Below, one piece after another: positions 1-11,157 of a stretch of DNA of 64,000 nucleotides (positions are counted from its first letter, which is position 1; the number at the start of each line of letters is the position of its first letter). Origin of the DNA: Niveispirillum fermenti (GTDB lineage: Bacteria > Pseudomonadota > Alphaproteobacteria > Azospirillales > Azospirillaceae); the NCBI RefSeq assembly GCF_048066175.1, contig NZ_JBLTXA010000022.1:14665-78664 (forward strand). The letters are read 5' to 3'. The translations under genes were made by a program, and so were the position numbers. Under the pieces are notes generated by a model. It was not told the origin of the DNA. It made no database searches and saw only the letters and a list, made by a program, of their open reading frames with translations.

Positions 1-2540
<2,540 letters not shown>

Positions 2541-2597
2541 GGTGCCGGAGTGTAGCAGAAAGTACCGTTGAACAGGGGTAAAAGCGTATTATCGCTG

Positions 2598-3758
2598 TCA
2601 GAATTCCGCATGGCACAGCCGCGATTGCGCGACCGTGACATGGGTGGCGGACGCCCCCAGCGGGCGGAAGATGGCGGCATCGGTGCCCGTCATCCAGGCC
2701 TGGCTGCCGGTGGCCAGAATCTCGTCGAACAGGGCCAGGCGGCGGCCTTCATCCAGATGGGCGGCCACCTCGTCCAGCAGCAGCAGCGGGGCCTTGCCCG
2801 TTTCCGCCCGCATCAGCCGGGCGTTGGCCAGCACGATGGCGATCAGCAGCGCCTTCTGCTCGCCCGTGCTGCCCAGCTCGGCGGGCATGTCCTTGGCGCG
2901 ATGGGTGACGGAGAGGTCGGAACGGTGCGGGCCGATGGTGGCACCGCCGGCCACGGCATCCACCCGCCTTCCCTCGGCCAGGGCCCTGCGGAAAGCCTCT
3001 TCGGCTTCCAGCGCCGGCCGGCCGGCCAGCAGGGCGTCGATGGCCCCCGTCATGGCGATGCCGGGGGCCGGAAAGGGCCCCACCCCCTGCGCCGCCGCCA
3101 CTTCCAGACGCCTTGCCATATCGGCACGCGCGGCGGCGACCGCGACGCCCATTTCCGCCATCTGGCCTTCCAGCGTGCCGAGCCAGGCGGGATCGACGGG
3201 CCCGTCGCGCAGGATGCGGGAGCGTTCCCGCATCGCATTCTCGTACTTGGTCAGCCGTCCGGCATGACCGGGATCGAAACCGAAGACCAGCCGGTCCAGG
3301 AAGCGCCGGCGCCCCGCCGAGCCTTCCAGGAACAGGCGGTCCATCTGCGGGGTCAGCCAGACGACGCAGATATGGTCGGCAAGCGCGATCTGGCCCCTGG
3401 CGGGCCGGCCATCGATCTGGACCAGCCGCCGCTCGCTCTCCCCCGCGCCGGGGTCGCGGCCCGTGCCGATCTCCACCGGGCCGGCGGCCGTCGCCACACT
3501 GGCCGCGATGGCCCAGCCGGGACCGCCGGTCCAGTCGGCGGCCGCGCTGTCGCCCACACGCTCGACCTCCGACAGTTTGGCCCGGCGCATGCCGCGGCCG
3601 GGCGCCAGGAAACTGACGGCTTCCAGGATATTGGTCTTGCCGGCGCCATTCTCCCCCGTCAGCACGACAGGCCGCGCATCGCATTCCAGACGCGCGCTGG
3701 CATAGGACCGGAAACGGGTCACCGTCAGGCGGGTGACGGCCAGGCTGGGAAGGCTCAT
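2598..3758 (-). CDS. recF: DNA replication/repair protein RecF
   Basis: SMC-like ATPase that loads RecA onto gapped DNA together with RecO and RecR. The 386-residue product has a Walker A motif GENGAGKTN at residues 35-43, an ABC signature STGEQKALL in the C-terminal third and a Walker B LLLLDEVAAHLD just after it, the standard RecF arrangement. Its length is normal for alphaproteobacteria. It sits between dnaN (118 bp upstream) and gyrB (57 bp downstream) on the same strand and is probably co-transcribed with one or both. Confidence 0.95.
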   Translation of the reverse strand: MSLPSLAVTRLTVTRFRSYASARLECDARPVVLTGENGAGKTNILEAVSFLAPGRGMRRAKLSEVERVGDSAAADWTGGPGWAIAASVATAAGPVEIGTGRDPGAGESERRLVQIDGRPARGQIALADHICVVWLTPQMDRLFLEGSAGRRRFLDRLVFGFDPGHAGRLTKYENAMRERSRILRDGPVDPAWLGTLEGQMAEMGVAVAAARADMARRLEVAAAQGVGPFPAPGIAMTGAIDALLAGRPALEAEEAFRRALAEGRRVDAVAGGATIGPHRSDLSVTHRAKDMPAELGSTGEQKALLIAIVLANARLMRAETGKAPLLLLDEVAAHLDEGRRLALFDEILATGSQAWMTGTDAAIFRPLGASATHVTVAQSRLCHAEF

Positions 3759-3876
3759 GACCTTGTCATTCGGGAGGCCGCCGGAAGGGGGTGGGGTTCA
3801 GCCGGCAGAACATGCATCCGCCGGCCGCCAGCGGGCCACCCCGGCTCCGGCTGCAAAGCCCCCGCAAAGCCCCTTG

Positions 3877-4995
3877 TCACACGCGCATCGGCATCAGCAC
3901 GTAGAGCGCGGAGGCGTCATCGGCATCGCTGACGATGGTGGGCGAGGCGCCGTCGGCCATCTGGAACCGGGCCTTGTCGCTTTCGATCTGGCCCGTGATG
4001 TCCAGCAGGTAACGGCTGTTGAACCCGATCTCCATCGGGGCCGCGTCATAGGCGACCTCCAGTTCCTCCGTGGCGGAACCGGCATCGGCGGAACTGGCCG
4101 ACAGGGTCAGCGTCTGGGCGCCCAGCGCCAGCTTCACGGCCCGCGACTTCTCCGTGGAGATGGTGGCGACGCGGTCGACGGCGGCGGCAAATTCCTTGGC
4201 CTTGACCTCCAGCACCTTGTCGTTGCCGGCCGGGATGACCCGCTCATAATCGGGGAAAGTGCCGTCGATGAGCTTGCTGGTCAGCACGATGCTGTCGAAG
4301 GCGAAGCGCACCTTGGTTTCGGAAAGCTGCACCAGGATATTGCCCGCCACCTCGTCCAGAAGCTTGCGCACTTCCAGCACGGTCTTGCGCGGCACGATCA
4401 CGCCGGGGATGGCGGCCGCCCCCTCCGGCAGGGGAACCTCCACCCGGGCCAGGCGGTGACCATCGGTGGCCACGGCGCGCAGGGCGGTACCTTCCCCGCC
4501 CTTGGGCTTGGGCGCATGCACATAGATGCCGTTCAGGTAATACCGGGTCTCCTCGGTGCTGATGGCGAACTTCGTCCGGTCGATCAGCGCCTTCAGGGCC
4601 GATACCGGCAGTTCGAATCGGTGCGCCAGATCACCCTGCGTCATCTGCGGGAAATCATCCACGGGCAGCGTGCCAAGCTGGAACTTCGACCGGCCGGACC
4701 GCAGCGTCAGCACGTCCCCCGTGGCATCCAGCTCCACCTGGCTGCCGTCCGGCAGCTTGCGGGCGATGTCATAGAGCGTGTGGGCGGGGGCCGTGGCCGA
4801 TCCGGGCCGGGCAATCTCCGCCGGCACGCTCTCCACGATCTCCAGATCCATGTCGGTGGCGATCAGCGACAATTCGCTGTTTTCCGCCCGCAACAGCACG
4901 TTGGACAGGACCGGGATGGTGTTACGCCGTTCGACAACGCTCTGCACATGCCCGAGGGAGCGAAGCAGGGCGGCACGTTCGATGGTGATCTTCAT
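3877..4995 (-). CDS. dnaN: DNA polymerase III sliding clamp (beta subunit)
   Basis: Ring-shaped processivity clamp of the replicative polymerase. I place the start at the ATG at 4995, giving the canonical MKITIERAALLRSLGHVQSV start and 372 residues. An in-frame ATG 39 bp upstream would add a non-conserved MGYFRGRQPTGPR extension. Recognisable beta-clamp segments include RRNTIPVLSNVLLRAE, the VSALKALIDRTKFAISTEETRYYLNGIYVH central domain start (split here only for description) and the C-terminal LMPMRV, the last turn of domain 3. Usually dnaA precedes dnaN, but here a TetR-family gene lies upstream on the opposite strand and no dnaA is in the window. Confidence 0.96.
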   Translation of the reverse strand: MKITIERAALLRSLGHVQSVVERRNTIPVLSNVLLRAENSELSLIATDMDLEIVESVPAEIARPGSATAPAHTLYDIARKLPDGSQVELDATGDVLTLRSGRSKFQLGTLPVDDFPQMTQGDLAHRFELPVSALKALIDRTKFAISTEETRYYLNGIYVHAPKPKGGEGTALRAVATDGHRLARVEVPLPEGAAAIPGVIVPRKTVLEVRKLLDEVAGNILVQLSETKVRFAFDSIVLTSKLIDGTFPDYERVIPAGNDKVLEVKAKEFAAAVDRVATISTEKSRAVKLALGAQTLTLSASSADAGSATEELEVAYDAAPMEIGFNSRYLLDITGQIESDKARFQMADGASPTIVSDADDASALYVLMPMRV

Positions 4996-5266
4996 CCTGG
5001 GTCCGGTTGGTTGTCGTCCCCGGAAATATCCCACGCAAGGGCGATGTCCGGAAACGTTGCTGTTGGCGACAATCTCCCCCGCCGGCTGGCCGGAGGGGGC
5101 GCCACCATAGCAGCAAGGCCCCGCCCGGAACAGGGGTTTACTGCGGGGTGGACACCATGTCTGACGGACAGGTTCCGGCCTTCCATCCTGGTTCCCCGGA
5201 CGGCATTGTTGTCCGACACCCGTTGTATAACGAATGTCTGATATAACCAGCGTTACAGGAACTGCG

Positions 5267-5869
5267 ATGCCGGCTGTGGTGGATCACGAAGCCTGCCGAC
5301 GCGCCGTGGCAGAAGCGACGGCCGAGCTAATCACGTGCCGGGGGATCGACGCGGTGACGGTGCGCGACGTGGCACGGGCCGCCGGCTACAGCACGGCCAT
5401 CATCAGCCATTTATTCACATCCAGGGCCGACCTGCTGTCCCACACCTACCGGTCCACGCTGATGCGGGCACGACAGCGGATGGAAGCGGCCCTGACGGCG
5501 CCGGAAGGGGGCGGGCTGCGCGGTTATCTCGCGGCCCTGCTGCCATTGACGGCAGACCAGCGGGGCAACTGGCGGGTCTGGGTCACCTTCTGGTCCATGG
5601 CCATCGCCAACCCGGCCTTTGCCGCCGAACAGAAGCGGGTCACCCGTCAGATCACCGACCGGCTCGCCGCGCTGCTGGCCGATCACGGGCTGGACGAGGC
5701 GCAGGCGCGGGCCGGGGCGCGCCGCCTGCTGATCCTGGTCCATGGGGTGGCCACCCAGGCATTCTTCGACCGCGACCATTGGCCGGCGGAAGAACAATGG
5801 CGGCTTCTGGACCGGGAACTGACCGCCATCGGCCTGCCGCCCGTGACGGGCGGACAGGGCGCTCCCTGA
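5267..5869 (+). CDS. TetR/AcrR-family transcriptional regulator (BetI-like C-terminal domain)
   Basis: One-component repressor with an N-terminal helix-turn-helix: AVTVRDVARAAGYSTAIISH lies about 30-50 residues from the start, followed by FTSRADLL. The C-terminal ligand domain (GNWRVWVTFWSMAIANPAFA) resembles the BetI/TetR_C_6 class. I chose the ATG at 5267 (200 aa) because AGGA sits 7-8 bases upstream. An ATG at 5234 would add 11 residues but has no Shine-Dalgarno. The upstream stretch 5226-5255 contains two TATAAC motifs and a TAACG/CGTTA inverted pair that could be promoter and autoregulatory operator. Its ligand is unknown. It diverges from dnaN. Confidence 0.85.
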   Translation: MPAVVDHEACRRAVAEATAELITCRGIDAVTVRDVARAAGYSTAIISHLFTSRADLLSHTYRSTLMRARQRMEAALTAPEGGGLRGYLAALLPLTADQRGNWRVWVTFWSMAIANPAFAAEQKRVTRQITDRLAALLADHGLDEAQARAGARRLLILVHGVATQAFFDRDHWPAEEQWRLLDRELTAIGLPPVTGGQGAP

Positions 5870-5926
5870 CATCCGGCAGACGTCCGGGGGCACCCGGCCG
5901 AAGCCCTAACCCGGCCGAAGCGTTAT

Positions 5927-6079
5927 ACCAACTTGCGATGAGTAGAACTCATCGCAAGTTGGTCCGGCGGCGACTGCCGCCGCGCCGCTCGTGCGGCGCA
6001 GCCAAGCCAACGAATGTTGGCGCCGGCAATTGAGGGCGGTGACCAGAACCAATAGGTTCTGGTCACCGCAAAATAGTAT
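5927..6079. repeat. Five-hairpin dispersed intergenic repeat (copy 1)
   Basis: A run of five back-to-back perfect stem-loops fills the gap between the tetR-like gene and ilvD. Stem 1 (5927-5963) has 17 bp and a 3-nt loop. Stem 2 (5965-5982) has 7 bp with loop GACT. Stem 3 (5982-5999) has 7 bp with loop TCGT. Stem 4 (6006-6021) has 6 bp with loop GAAT. Stem 5 (6036-6069) has 15 bp with loop AATA and is followed by AAAATAGTAT. The 22 bases at 6058-6079 recur, inverted, at the right edge of the window (63978-63999), so this is a repeat family and not only an ilvD terminator. It encodes no protein. Confidence 0.75.
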
Positions 6080-7938
6080 TACTTGCGGCGGTTGAGCTGG
6101 CTGACATCGCGCACCGCGCCGCGGGCCGCCGAGGTGGTCAGGGCGGCATAGGCCTTCAGCGCCTGACTGACATGGCGTTCCCGGGGGGCCGCCGGCTGCC
6201 AGGCGTCCAGGCCCCTGGCCTCCATCGCGTCGCGGCGGCGGGCCAGTTCGGTATCCGGCACGGCCAGATGGATGCGGCGGTTGGGGATGTCGATCTCGAT
6301 CCGGTCGCCTTCCTCCACCAGGCCGATGGTGCCGCCCTCCGCGGCTTCGGGGCTGGCATGCCCGATGGACAGGCCCGACGTGCCGCCGGAGAAGCGGCCA
6401 TCGGTGATCAGCGCGCAGACCTTGCCCAGCCCCTTGGACTTCAGATAGCTGGTCGGATACAGCATCTCCTGCATGCCGGGCCCGCCCTTGGGCCCTTCAT
6501 AGCGGATCAGCACGACATCGCCCGCATTGATGCGGTTGCCCAGGATGGCGCTGACGGCCGCATCCTGGCTTTCGAACACGCGGGCGGGGCCGGCGAAGAC
6601 CAGGGCGGAGGCGTCGACGCCCGCCGTCTTCACGATGCAGCCATCCACCGCCAGATTACCGAACAGCACGGCCAGGCCGCCATCCTTGCTGAAGGCGTTG
6701 CCGACCGACCGGATCACGCCCCCGGCCCGGTCCAGGTCCAGGTCGTGATAGCGGCTGGACTGGCTGAAGGCGATGGTGGTGCGCACGCCGCCGGGTGCCG
6801 CCTTGAAGAATTGATGCACCTCGGGATTGTCGGTGACGGCCACGTCCCAGCGGGCCAGTGCGTCGGCCAGGCTGTCGGCATCGACGCGGCGCACATCGGT
6901 GTGCAGCAGGCCGCCGCGGGCCAGCTCGCCCAGGATGGACATGATGCCGCCGGCCCGATGCACATCCTCGATATGCACATCGGCCACGGCGGGAGCCACC
7001 TTGCAGATGTTGGGCACGCGGCGCGACAGGCGGTCGATGTCGGCCATGGTGAAATCCACCTCGCCCTCGTTCGCGGCGGCCAGCAGATGCAGCACCGTGT
7101 TGGTCGACCCGCCCATGGCGATGTCCAGCGCGATGGCGTTCTCAAATGCCTTGAAGCTGGCGATGGACCGGGGCAGCACGCCCTCGTCGTCCCCCTCATA
7201 ATAACGCTTGGCCAGGCCGACGATGCGGCGGCCCGCTTCCTCGAACAGGGCGCGGCGGGCCGAATGGGTGGCCACCACGGTGCCGTTGCCCGGCAGCGCC
7301 AGGCCCAGAGCCTCCGTCAGGCAGTTCATGGAATTGGCCGTGAACATGCCCGAGCAGGAACCGCAGGTGGGGCAGGCCGACCGCTCGATGACCTGCACCT
7401 CCTCATCGGTATATTTGTCATCGGCTGCGGCGACCATGGCGTCGATCAGGTCGATGGCGATGTCCTTGCCCTTGACATTGGCCTTCCCGGCCTCCATCGG
7501 GCCGCCCGACACGAAGATGGTGGGGATGTTCAGGCGCAGCGCGGCCATCAGCATGCCGGGCGTGATCTTGTCGCAGTTGGAGATGCAGACCAGCGCATCG
7601 GCGCAATGGGCGTTGACCATGTATTCCACGGCATCCGCAATCACCTCGCGCGAGGGCAGGGAATAGAGCATGCCGTCATGGCCCATGGCGATGCCGTCAT
7701 CCACCGCGATGGTGTTGAATTCCTTGGCCACGCCGCCGGCCGCCTCCACCTGGCCGGCCACAAGCTGTCCCAGATCCTTCAGATGCACATGGCCGGGTAC
7801 GAACTGGGTGAAGGAATTGGCAATGGCCACGATGGGCTTGCCGAAATCCTCGTCCTTCATGCCGGTAGCGCGCCAAAGGCCACGGGCGCCGGCCATGTTG
7901 CGGCCATGAGTGCTCTTGCGGGAACGAAGCTGCGGCAC
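6079..7938 (-). CDS. ilvD: Dihydroxy-acid dehydratase
   Basis: Fe-S dehydratase that converts 2,3-dihydroxy-3-methylbutanoate (or the methylpentanoate) to the 2-oxo acid in valine, leucine and isoleucine synthesis. The 619-residue length matches the family. Conserved cysteines are in ISNCDKITPGMLMA (about residue 120) and CPTCGSCSGMFTANSMNCL (about 190). The C-terminal half has the GGPGMQEML and TDGRFSGGTSGLSIGHASPE blocks. The start is a GTG at 7938, preceded by a strong GAAGGAAGA ribosome-binding site. A CGATAAAAGA direct repeat lies in the leader (7963-7972 and 7980-7989). A five-hairpin repeat abuts its stop codon. Confidence 0.96.
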   Translation of the reverse strand: MPQLRSRKSTHGRNMAGARGLWRATGMKDEDFGKPIVAIANSFTQFVPGHVHLKDLGQLVAGQVEAAGGVAKEFNTIAVDDGIAMGHDGMLYSLPSREVIADAVEYMVNAHCADALVCISNCDKITPGMLMAALRLNIPTIFVSGGPMEAGKANVKGKDIAIDLIDAMVAAADDKYTDEEVQVIERSACPTCGSCSGMFTANSMNCLTEALGLALPGNGTVVATHSARRALFEEAGRRIVGLAKRYYEGDDEGVLPRSIASFKAFENAIALDIAMGGSTNTVLHLLAAANEGEVDFTMADIDRLSRRVPNICKVAPAVADVHIEDVHRAGGIMSILGELARGGLLHTDVRRVDADSLADALARWDVAVTDNPEVHQFFKAAPGGVRTTIAFSQSSRYHDLDLDRAGGVIRSVGNAFSKDGGLAVLFGNLAVDGCIVKTAGVDASALVFAGPARVFESQDAAVSAILGNRINAGDVVLIRYEGPKGGPGMQEMLYPTSYLKSKGLGKVCALITDGRFSGGTSGLSIGHASPEAAEGGTIGLVEEGDRIEIDIPNRRIHLAVPDTELARRRDAMEARGLDAWQPAAPRERHVSQALKAYAALTTSAARGAVRDVSQLNRRK

Positions 7939-8071
7939 GGGGGTCTTCCTTCAACCGGTTCACGATAAAAGACGGTGCGCGATAAAAGATTACAAAAACG
8001 GGCACCAACGGGACAGAATGATAAAGGTGCGGCCGCCCCGGCGCATCCACCATTCCTGCAACCCGTATATG

Positions 8072-8088
8072 CCGCCATCCGGTGGCGG
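8072..8088 (-). terminator. Short hairpin after the MFS gene
   Basis: A CCGCCA/TGGCGG stem with a 5-nt loop lies immediately downstream of the MFS stop codon. It lacks a T-run, so intrinsic termination is uncertain. Confidence 0.3.
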
Positions 8089-8089
8089 C

Positions 8090-9313
8090 TCAGGCCGAAG
8101 CCGCCGCGCGCGACGCGGCCAGGGCCCGCCGGCGCACGACCCGTTCGGTGAATTCCTGCAGGGCGATCAGGATCACCATGCCGGCCACCAGCCACAGGGG
8201 CAGGACGATCAGGCCCAGATGCTGGGCCAGCCAGCCCAGCAGGCCCGGCAGCACGGTCGCACCCGTGCCGGCCGCCGTCATCTGGAACCCCACGGCATGC
8301 GGGGCGATGGCATCGCCCACGCGGATAGGCGTCAGCGACACCAGCATGGGAAAGGTGGGGGCCAGTCCGAAGCCAAGGCCCAGCGCCGCCGCCATGCCCA
8401 CAGCCGGCGTGGGGAACCAGGCGAACAGCAGCGCGCAGAAAAGGGCAATGCCCAGCCCGATGCGCAGCGCCGTCAGGGGCCGCACACGAGCCGTCACCTG
8501 GCCGAACACCAGCCGTCCGAAGGTCAGCGATCCCCAGTAAAGGCCGGCGATGGTGCCGGCCATCCCCACCTCGATCCCGTGCTGGCGGGTGAGCAGCGTG
8601 AACAGCCACTGGCCGGCCGCCATCTCCACCCCGCAATAGACCATGAACAGGGCGGCGTTCAGCCAGATCACCGGATGGCGCAGGGCCGCCGTGAAGGGCG
8701 CCACGGGCGTGGTGCCGTCACCGCCGCCGGCCCCCCCGCGTCCTTCCCCCCAACGCCGCATGGTCGCCAGGAACATCACCGACATGGCAGCCATGATCAG
8801 CGCGATCACGCCATAACCCCAGCGCCAGCCGGCCCCCGTGGTGATGGCCGCCGTCACCAGCAGCGGCCCCGCCGTGGCCCCCAGCCCCCAGGACCCGTGC
8901 AACCAGTTCATGACGCGGGGGGAAAAGCGCCGCGCCCCGTACAGGTTGATGCCCGTATCGATGGCCCCGCTGGCCAGCCCGCCCAGCACGGCCGCCGGTA
9001 TCAGCACATGGAAGGAGGGCGACAGGGCATAGGTGAGAAGGGAAAGCGTCATGGCCAGGCTGGACAGAACCAGCACCAGCCCCAGGCCGGTACGCCGCAC
9101 GATGCTGCCCCCGGCCAGCCCGCTGAACAGATAGCCGCCCGTGGCGCAGACCAGCAGGATGCCGAGATTGCCCAGCGGCCGGTCGAAGCTTTCCCGGATG
9201 AAGGGCCAGGTGACGCCCGGCAGCCCGTCGGGCAGGCCCAGGCTGACAAAGGCCAGGAACGCCATCCCGATCAGGGTGGCGGATATGGCGGGGCGGGGGC
9301 GGGCAGGGGTCAT
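8090..9313 (-). CDS. MFS transporter
   Basis: Inner-membrane permease of the major facilitator superfamily with 407 residues and about twelve hydrophobic segments. The first transmembrane segment ends in FVSLGLPDGLPGVTWPFIR, a pattern seen in FucP/YfkF-type MFS members. A cytoplasmic loop GGSIVRRTGLG follows segment 2. The middle holds a Gly/Arg-rich loop (RRWGEGRGGAGGGDGT) separating the two six-helix halves. The substrate cannot be told from sequence. It lies 151 bp upstream of ilvD on the same strand, but the gap has its own leader-like features, so co-transcription is doubtful. Confidence 0.85.
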   Translation of the reverse strand: MTPARPRPAISATLIGMAFLAFVSLGLPDGLPGVTWPFIRESFDRPLGNLGILLVCATGGYLFSGLAGGSIVRRTGLGLVLVLSSLAMTLSLLTYALSPSFHVLIPAAVLGGLASGAIDTGINLYGARRFSPRVMNWLHGSWGLGATAGPLLVTAAITTGAGWRWGYGVIALIMAAMSVMFLATMRRWGEGRGGAGGGDGTTPVAPFTAALRHPVIWLNAALFMVYCGVEMAAGQWLFTLLTRQHGIEVGMAGTIAGLYWGSLTFGRLVFGQVTARVRPLTALRIGLGIALFCALLFAWFPTPAVGMAAALGLGFGLAPTFPMLVSLTPIRVGDAIAPHAVGFQMTAAGTGATVLPGLLGWLAQHLGLIVLPLWLVAGMVILIALQEFTERVVRRRALAASRAAASA

Positions 9314-9512
9314 GATCCGGGGTGCTGGACGATGGCGGGCATGACATCACGGCCCGGCGCGGCCGTGGCCGCGTGCGCCAAGCGATATCACGCCTGCGAC
9401 AGGGGCGGCAATCCCGTCCGGTTCCGGCCAATCGCCGGTCTGGACAGGGGCGGCCCGCCCGCCTAAAGCTCTTTGCGGATAAGATCACCGCCCTGGACAA
9501 AGGTTGCCGCCC

Positions 9513-10307
9513 GTGCGTATCGCCACCTGGAACATCAATTCCGTCCGTCTTCGCATCGATCTGGTGATGAAGCTGCTGGACGAATATGCCCCCGACATCC
9601 TGTGCCTGCAGGAAACCAAGGTGGTGGACGATGCCTTTCCACGCGGCGCCTTTGCCGACCGCGGCTATATCCACCAGCATATCAACGGCATGAAAAGCTA
9701 TAACGGCGTCGCGATCCTGTCGCGCCTGCCCTTCCGGGGGCAGGAGATCCGGCATAGCTGCGGCAAAGAGGATTGCCGCCACGTCATGGCCACGCTGGAA
9801 AGCGGGCTGGAGGTGCATAATTTCTATGTGCCGGCCGGTGGCGACATTCCCGATCCGGCGCTGAACGACAAGTTCGCGCACAAGCTCCAGTACCTGGACG
9901 AGATGCGCGATTGGTTCGCCGCCACGCGCAGCAGGGACCGCCCCATGGTGCTGGTGGGCGATCTGAACATCGCCCCGCTGGAACATGATGTCTGGTCGCA
10001 CAAGCAGCTTCTGGACGTGGTGTCCCACACGCCGATCGAGGTGGAGAAGCTGGGCAGCGTCCAGGCCGGCCTGGACTGGGTCGATGCCGTGCGCCATTTC
10101 GTGCCGGCCGACCAGAAGCTTTATAGCTGGTGGTCCTACCGCGCCGCGGACTGGAACGCTTCCAACAAGGGGCGGCGGCTGGATCATATCTGGGTCACCC
10201 CGCCGCTGGCCGGCAAGCTGAAGGGCCAGATGGCCCTGCGTGAGGCGCGCGGCTGGGAACCCAAGCCCAGCGACCATGTTCCCGTCATGGTCGATCTGGA
10301 TCTTTGA
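9513..10307 (+). CDS. xthA: Exodeoxyribonuclease III
   Basis: AP endonuclease/3'-exonuclease of base-excision repair in the endonuclease/exonuclease/phosphatase fold. I chose the GTG at 9513 (264 aa, MRIATWNINSVRLRI) because AAAGG lies nine bases upstream and this is the canonical ExoIII start; a TTG at 9504 is also in frame. Active-site blocks visible are RIATWNINS (Asn), LCLQETKV (catalytic Glu), VLVGDLNIAP (Asp-Asn), RLDHIWVT and the C-terminal PSDHVPVM (Asp-His). It is convergent with the hydrolase gene that follows. Confidence 0.95.
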   Translation: MRIATWNINSVRLRIDLVMKLLDEYAPDILCLQETKVVDDAFPRGAFADRGYIHQHINGMKSYNGVAILSRLPFRGQEIRHSCGKEDCRHVMATLESGLEVHNFYVPAGGDIPDPALNDKFAHKLQYLDEMRDWFAATRSRDRPMVLVGDLNIAPLEHDVWSHKQLLDVVSHTPIEVEKLGSVQAGLDWVDAVRHFVPADQKLYSWWSYRAADWNASNKGRRLDHIWVTPPLAGKLKGQMALREARGWEPKPSDHVPVMVDLDL

Positions 10308-10335
10308 CGGGGGCAGGCGGCATGCGCGCCGGCGG

Positions 10336-11115
10336 TCAGATCCCGCAAGGATCGGCCGCCACGTCGCGGACCAGCCCTTCCACCAGGCGCAGCATCAGGG
10401 CGATGTCGCCGTCGCGCGACAGGCGGTGATCGCCATCCTTGACCAGCGTCACCTGCACATCGGGGCTCTCCAGCACCGCGGCCAGGTCCAGGCTGGTCTG
10501 CCAGGGGACATCCGGGTCGCGCTGCCCGTGCAGCAGGCGCACAGGGCAGCCCACGCCGACGGGCCCCGGCAGCAGCAGATGGGCCCGCGCCTCCTCCAGC
10601 AGGTGGCGGGTGATGGGATATCCCGCCGGATCGTAGGCCGACGGGGCGATGAACCTGCCGTCGCGCTCCAGGGCCGTCCGCTCGCCATCGCCCAGGCGCG
10701 GGCGGATCATCCGTTCGGTGAAATCCGGGGCCGGGGCGATGCCCATCAGGCCGGCCACCCTATCCGGCCGCGCCAGCGCCAGCAGCAGGGCGATCCAGCC
10801 CCCCATGGAGGAGCCGACCAGTATCTGCGGCCCGTCCGTCAGCCGGTCCAGCACGGCCAGCGCATCGTCGCGCCAGCGGCCGATGCTGCCGTCGGCCCAG
10901 TCGCCGCCGCTGGCGCCATGGGCGTGATAATCGAAGCGCACGAAGGCCCGGCCCTGGTCGCGCGCCCAGCGTTCCAGGGCCACCGCCTTGATGCCGCCCA
11001 TGTCGGACCGGAAACCCGTCAGGAAGACCAGCCCCGGCCCGCACCCAGGGCTGCGGCGATAGGCTATGGTGGTATCGGCCCGATCCAGGCTATGTATCGG
11101 CGGTTCCAGGCCCAT
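10336..11115 (-). CDS. Alpha/beta hydrolase
   Basis: Probable serine esterase or thioesterase of the alpha/beta-hydrolase fold, 259 residues. The nucleophile elbow is GSSMG (Ser 103), the acid is likely in HGQRDPDVPW (Asp 201 or 203) and the histidine in KDGDHRLS (His 231), so a full catalytic triad is present. The short form with FLTGFRSDMGG and FDYHAHGASGG resembles ABHD10/acyl-hydrolase-type proteins common in alphaproteobacteria. No signal peptide, so cytoplasmic. Its start is only 42 bp from that of the divergent glycosyltransferase, so the two share a small promoter region. Confidence 0.85.
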   Translation of the reverse strand: MGLEPPIHSLDRADTTIAYRRSPGCGPGLVFLTGFRSDMGGIKAVALERWARDQGRAFVRFDYHAHGASGGDWADGSIGRWRDDALAVLDRLTDGPQILVGSSMGGWIALLLALARPDRVAGLMGIAPAPDFTERMIRPRLGDGERTALERDGRFIAPSAYDPAGYPITRHLLEEARAHLLLPGPVGVGCPVRLLHGQRDPDVPWQTSLDLAAVLESPDVQVTLVKDGDHRLSRDGDIALMLRLVEGLVRDVAADPCGI

Positions 11116-11157
11116 GGCCCCTTTCCCTTTTTATTTTCCCCTGTTGCGACTGTACCC

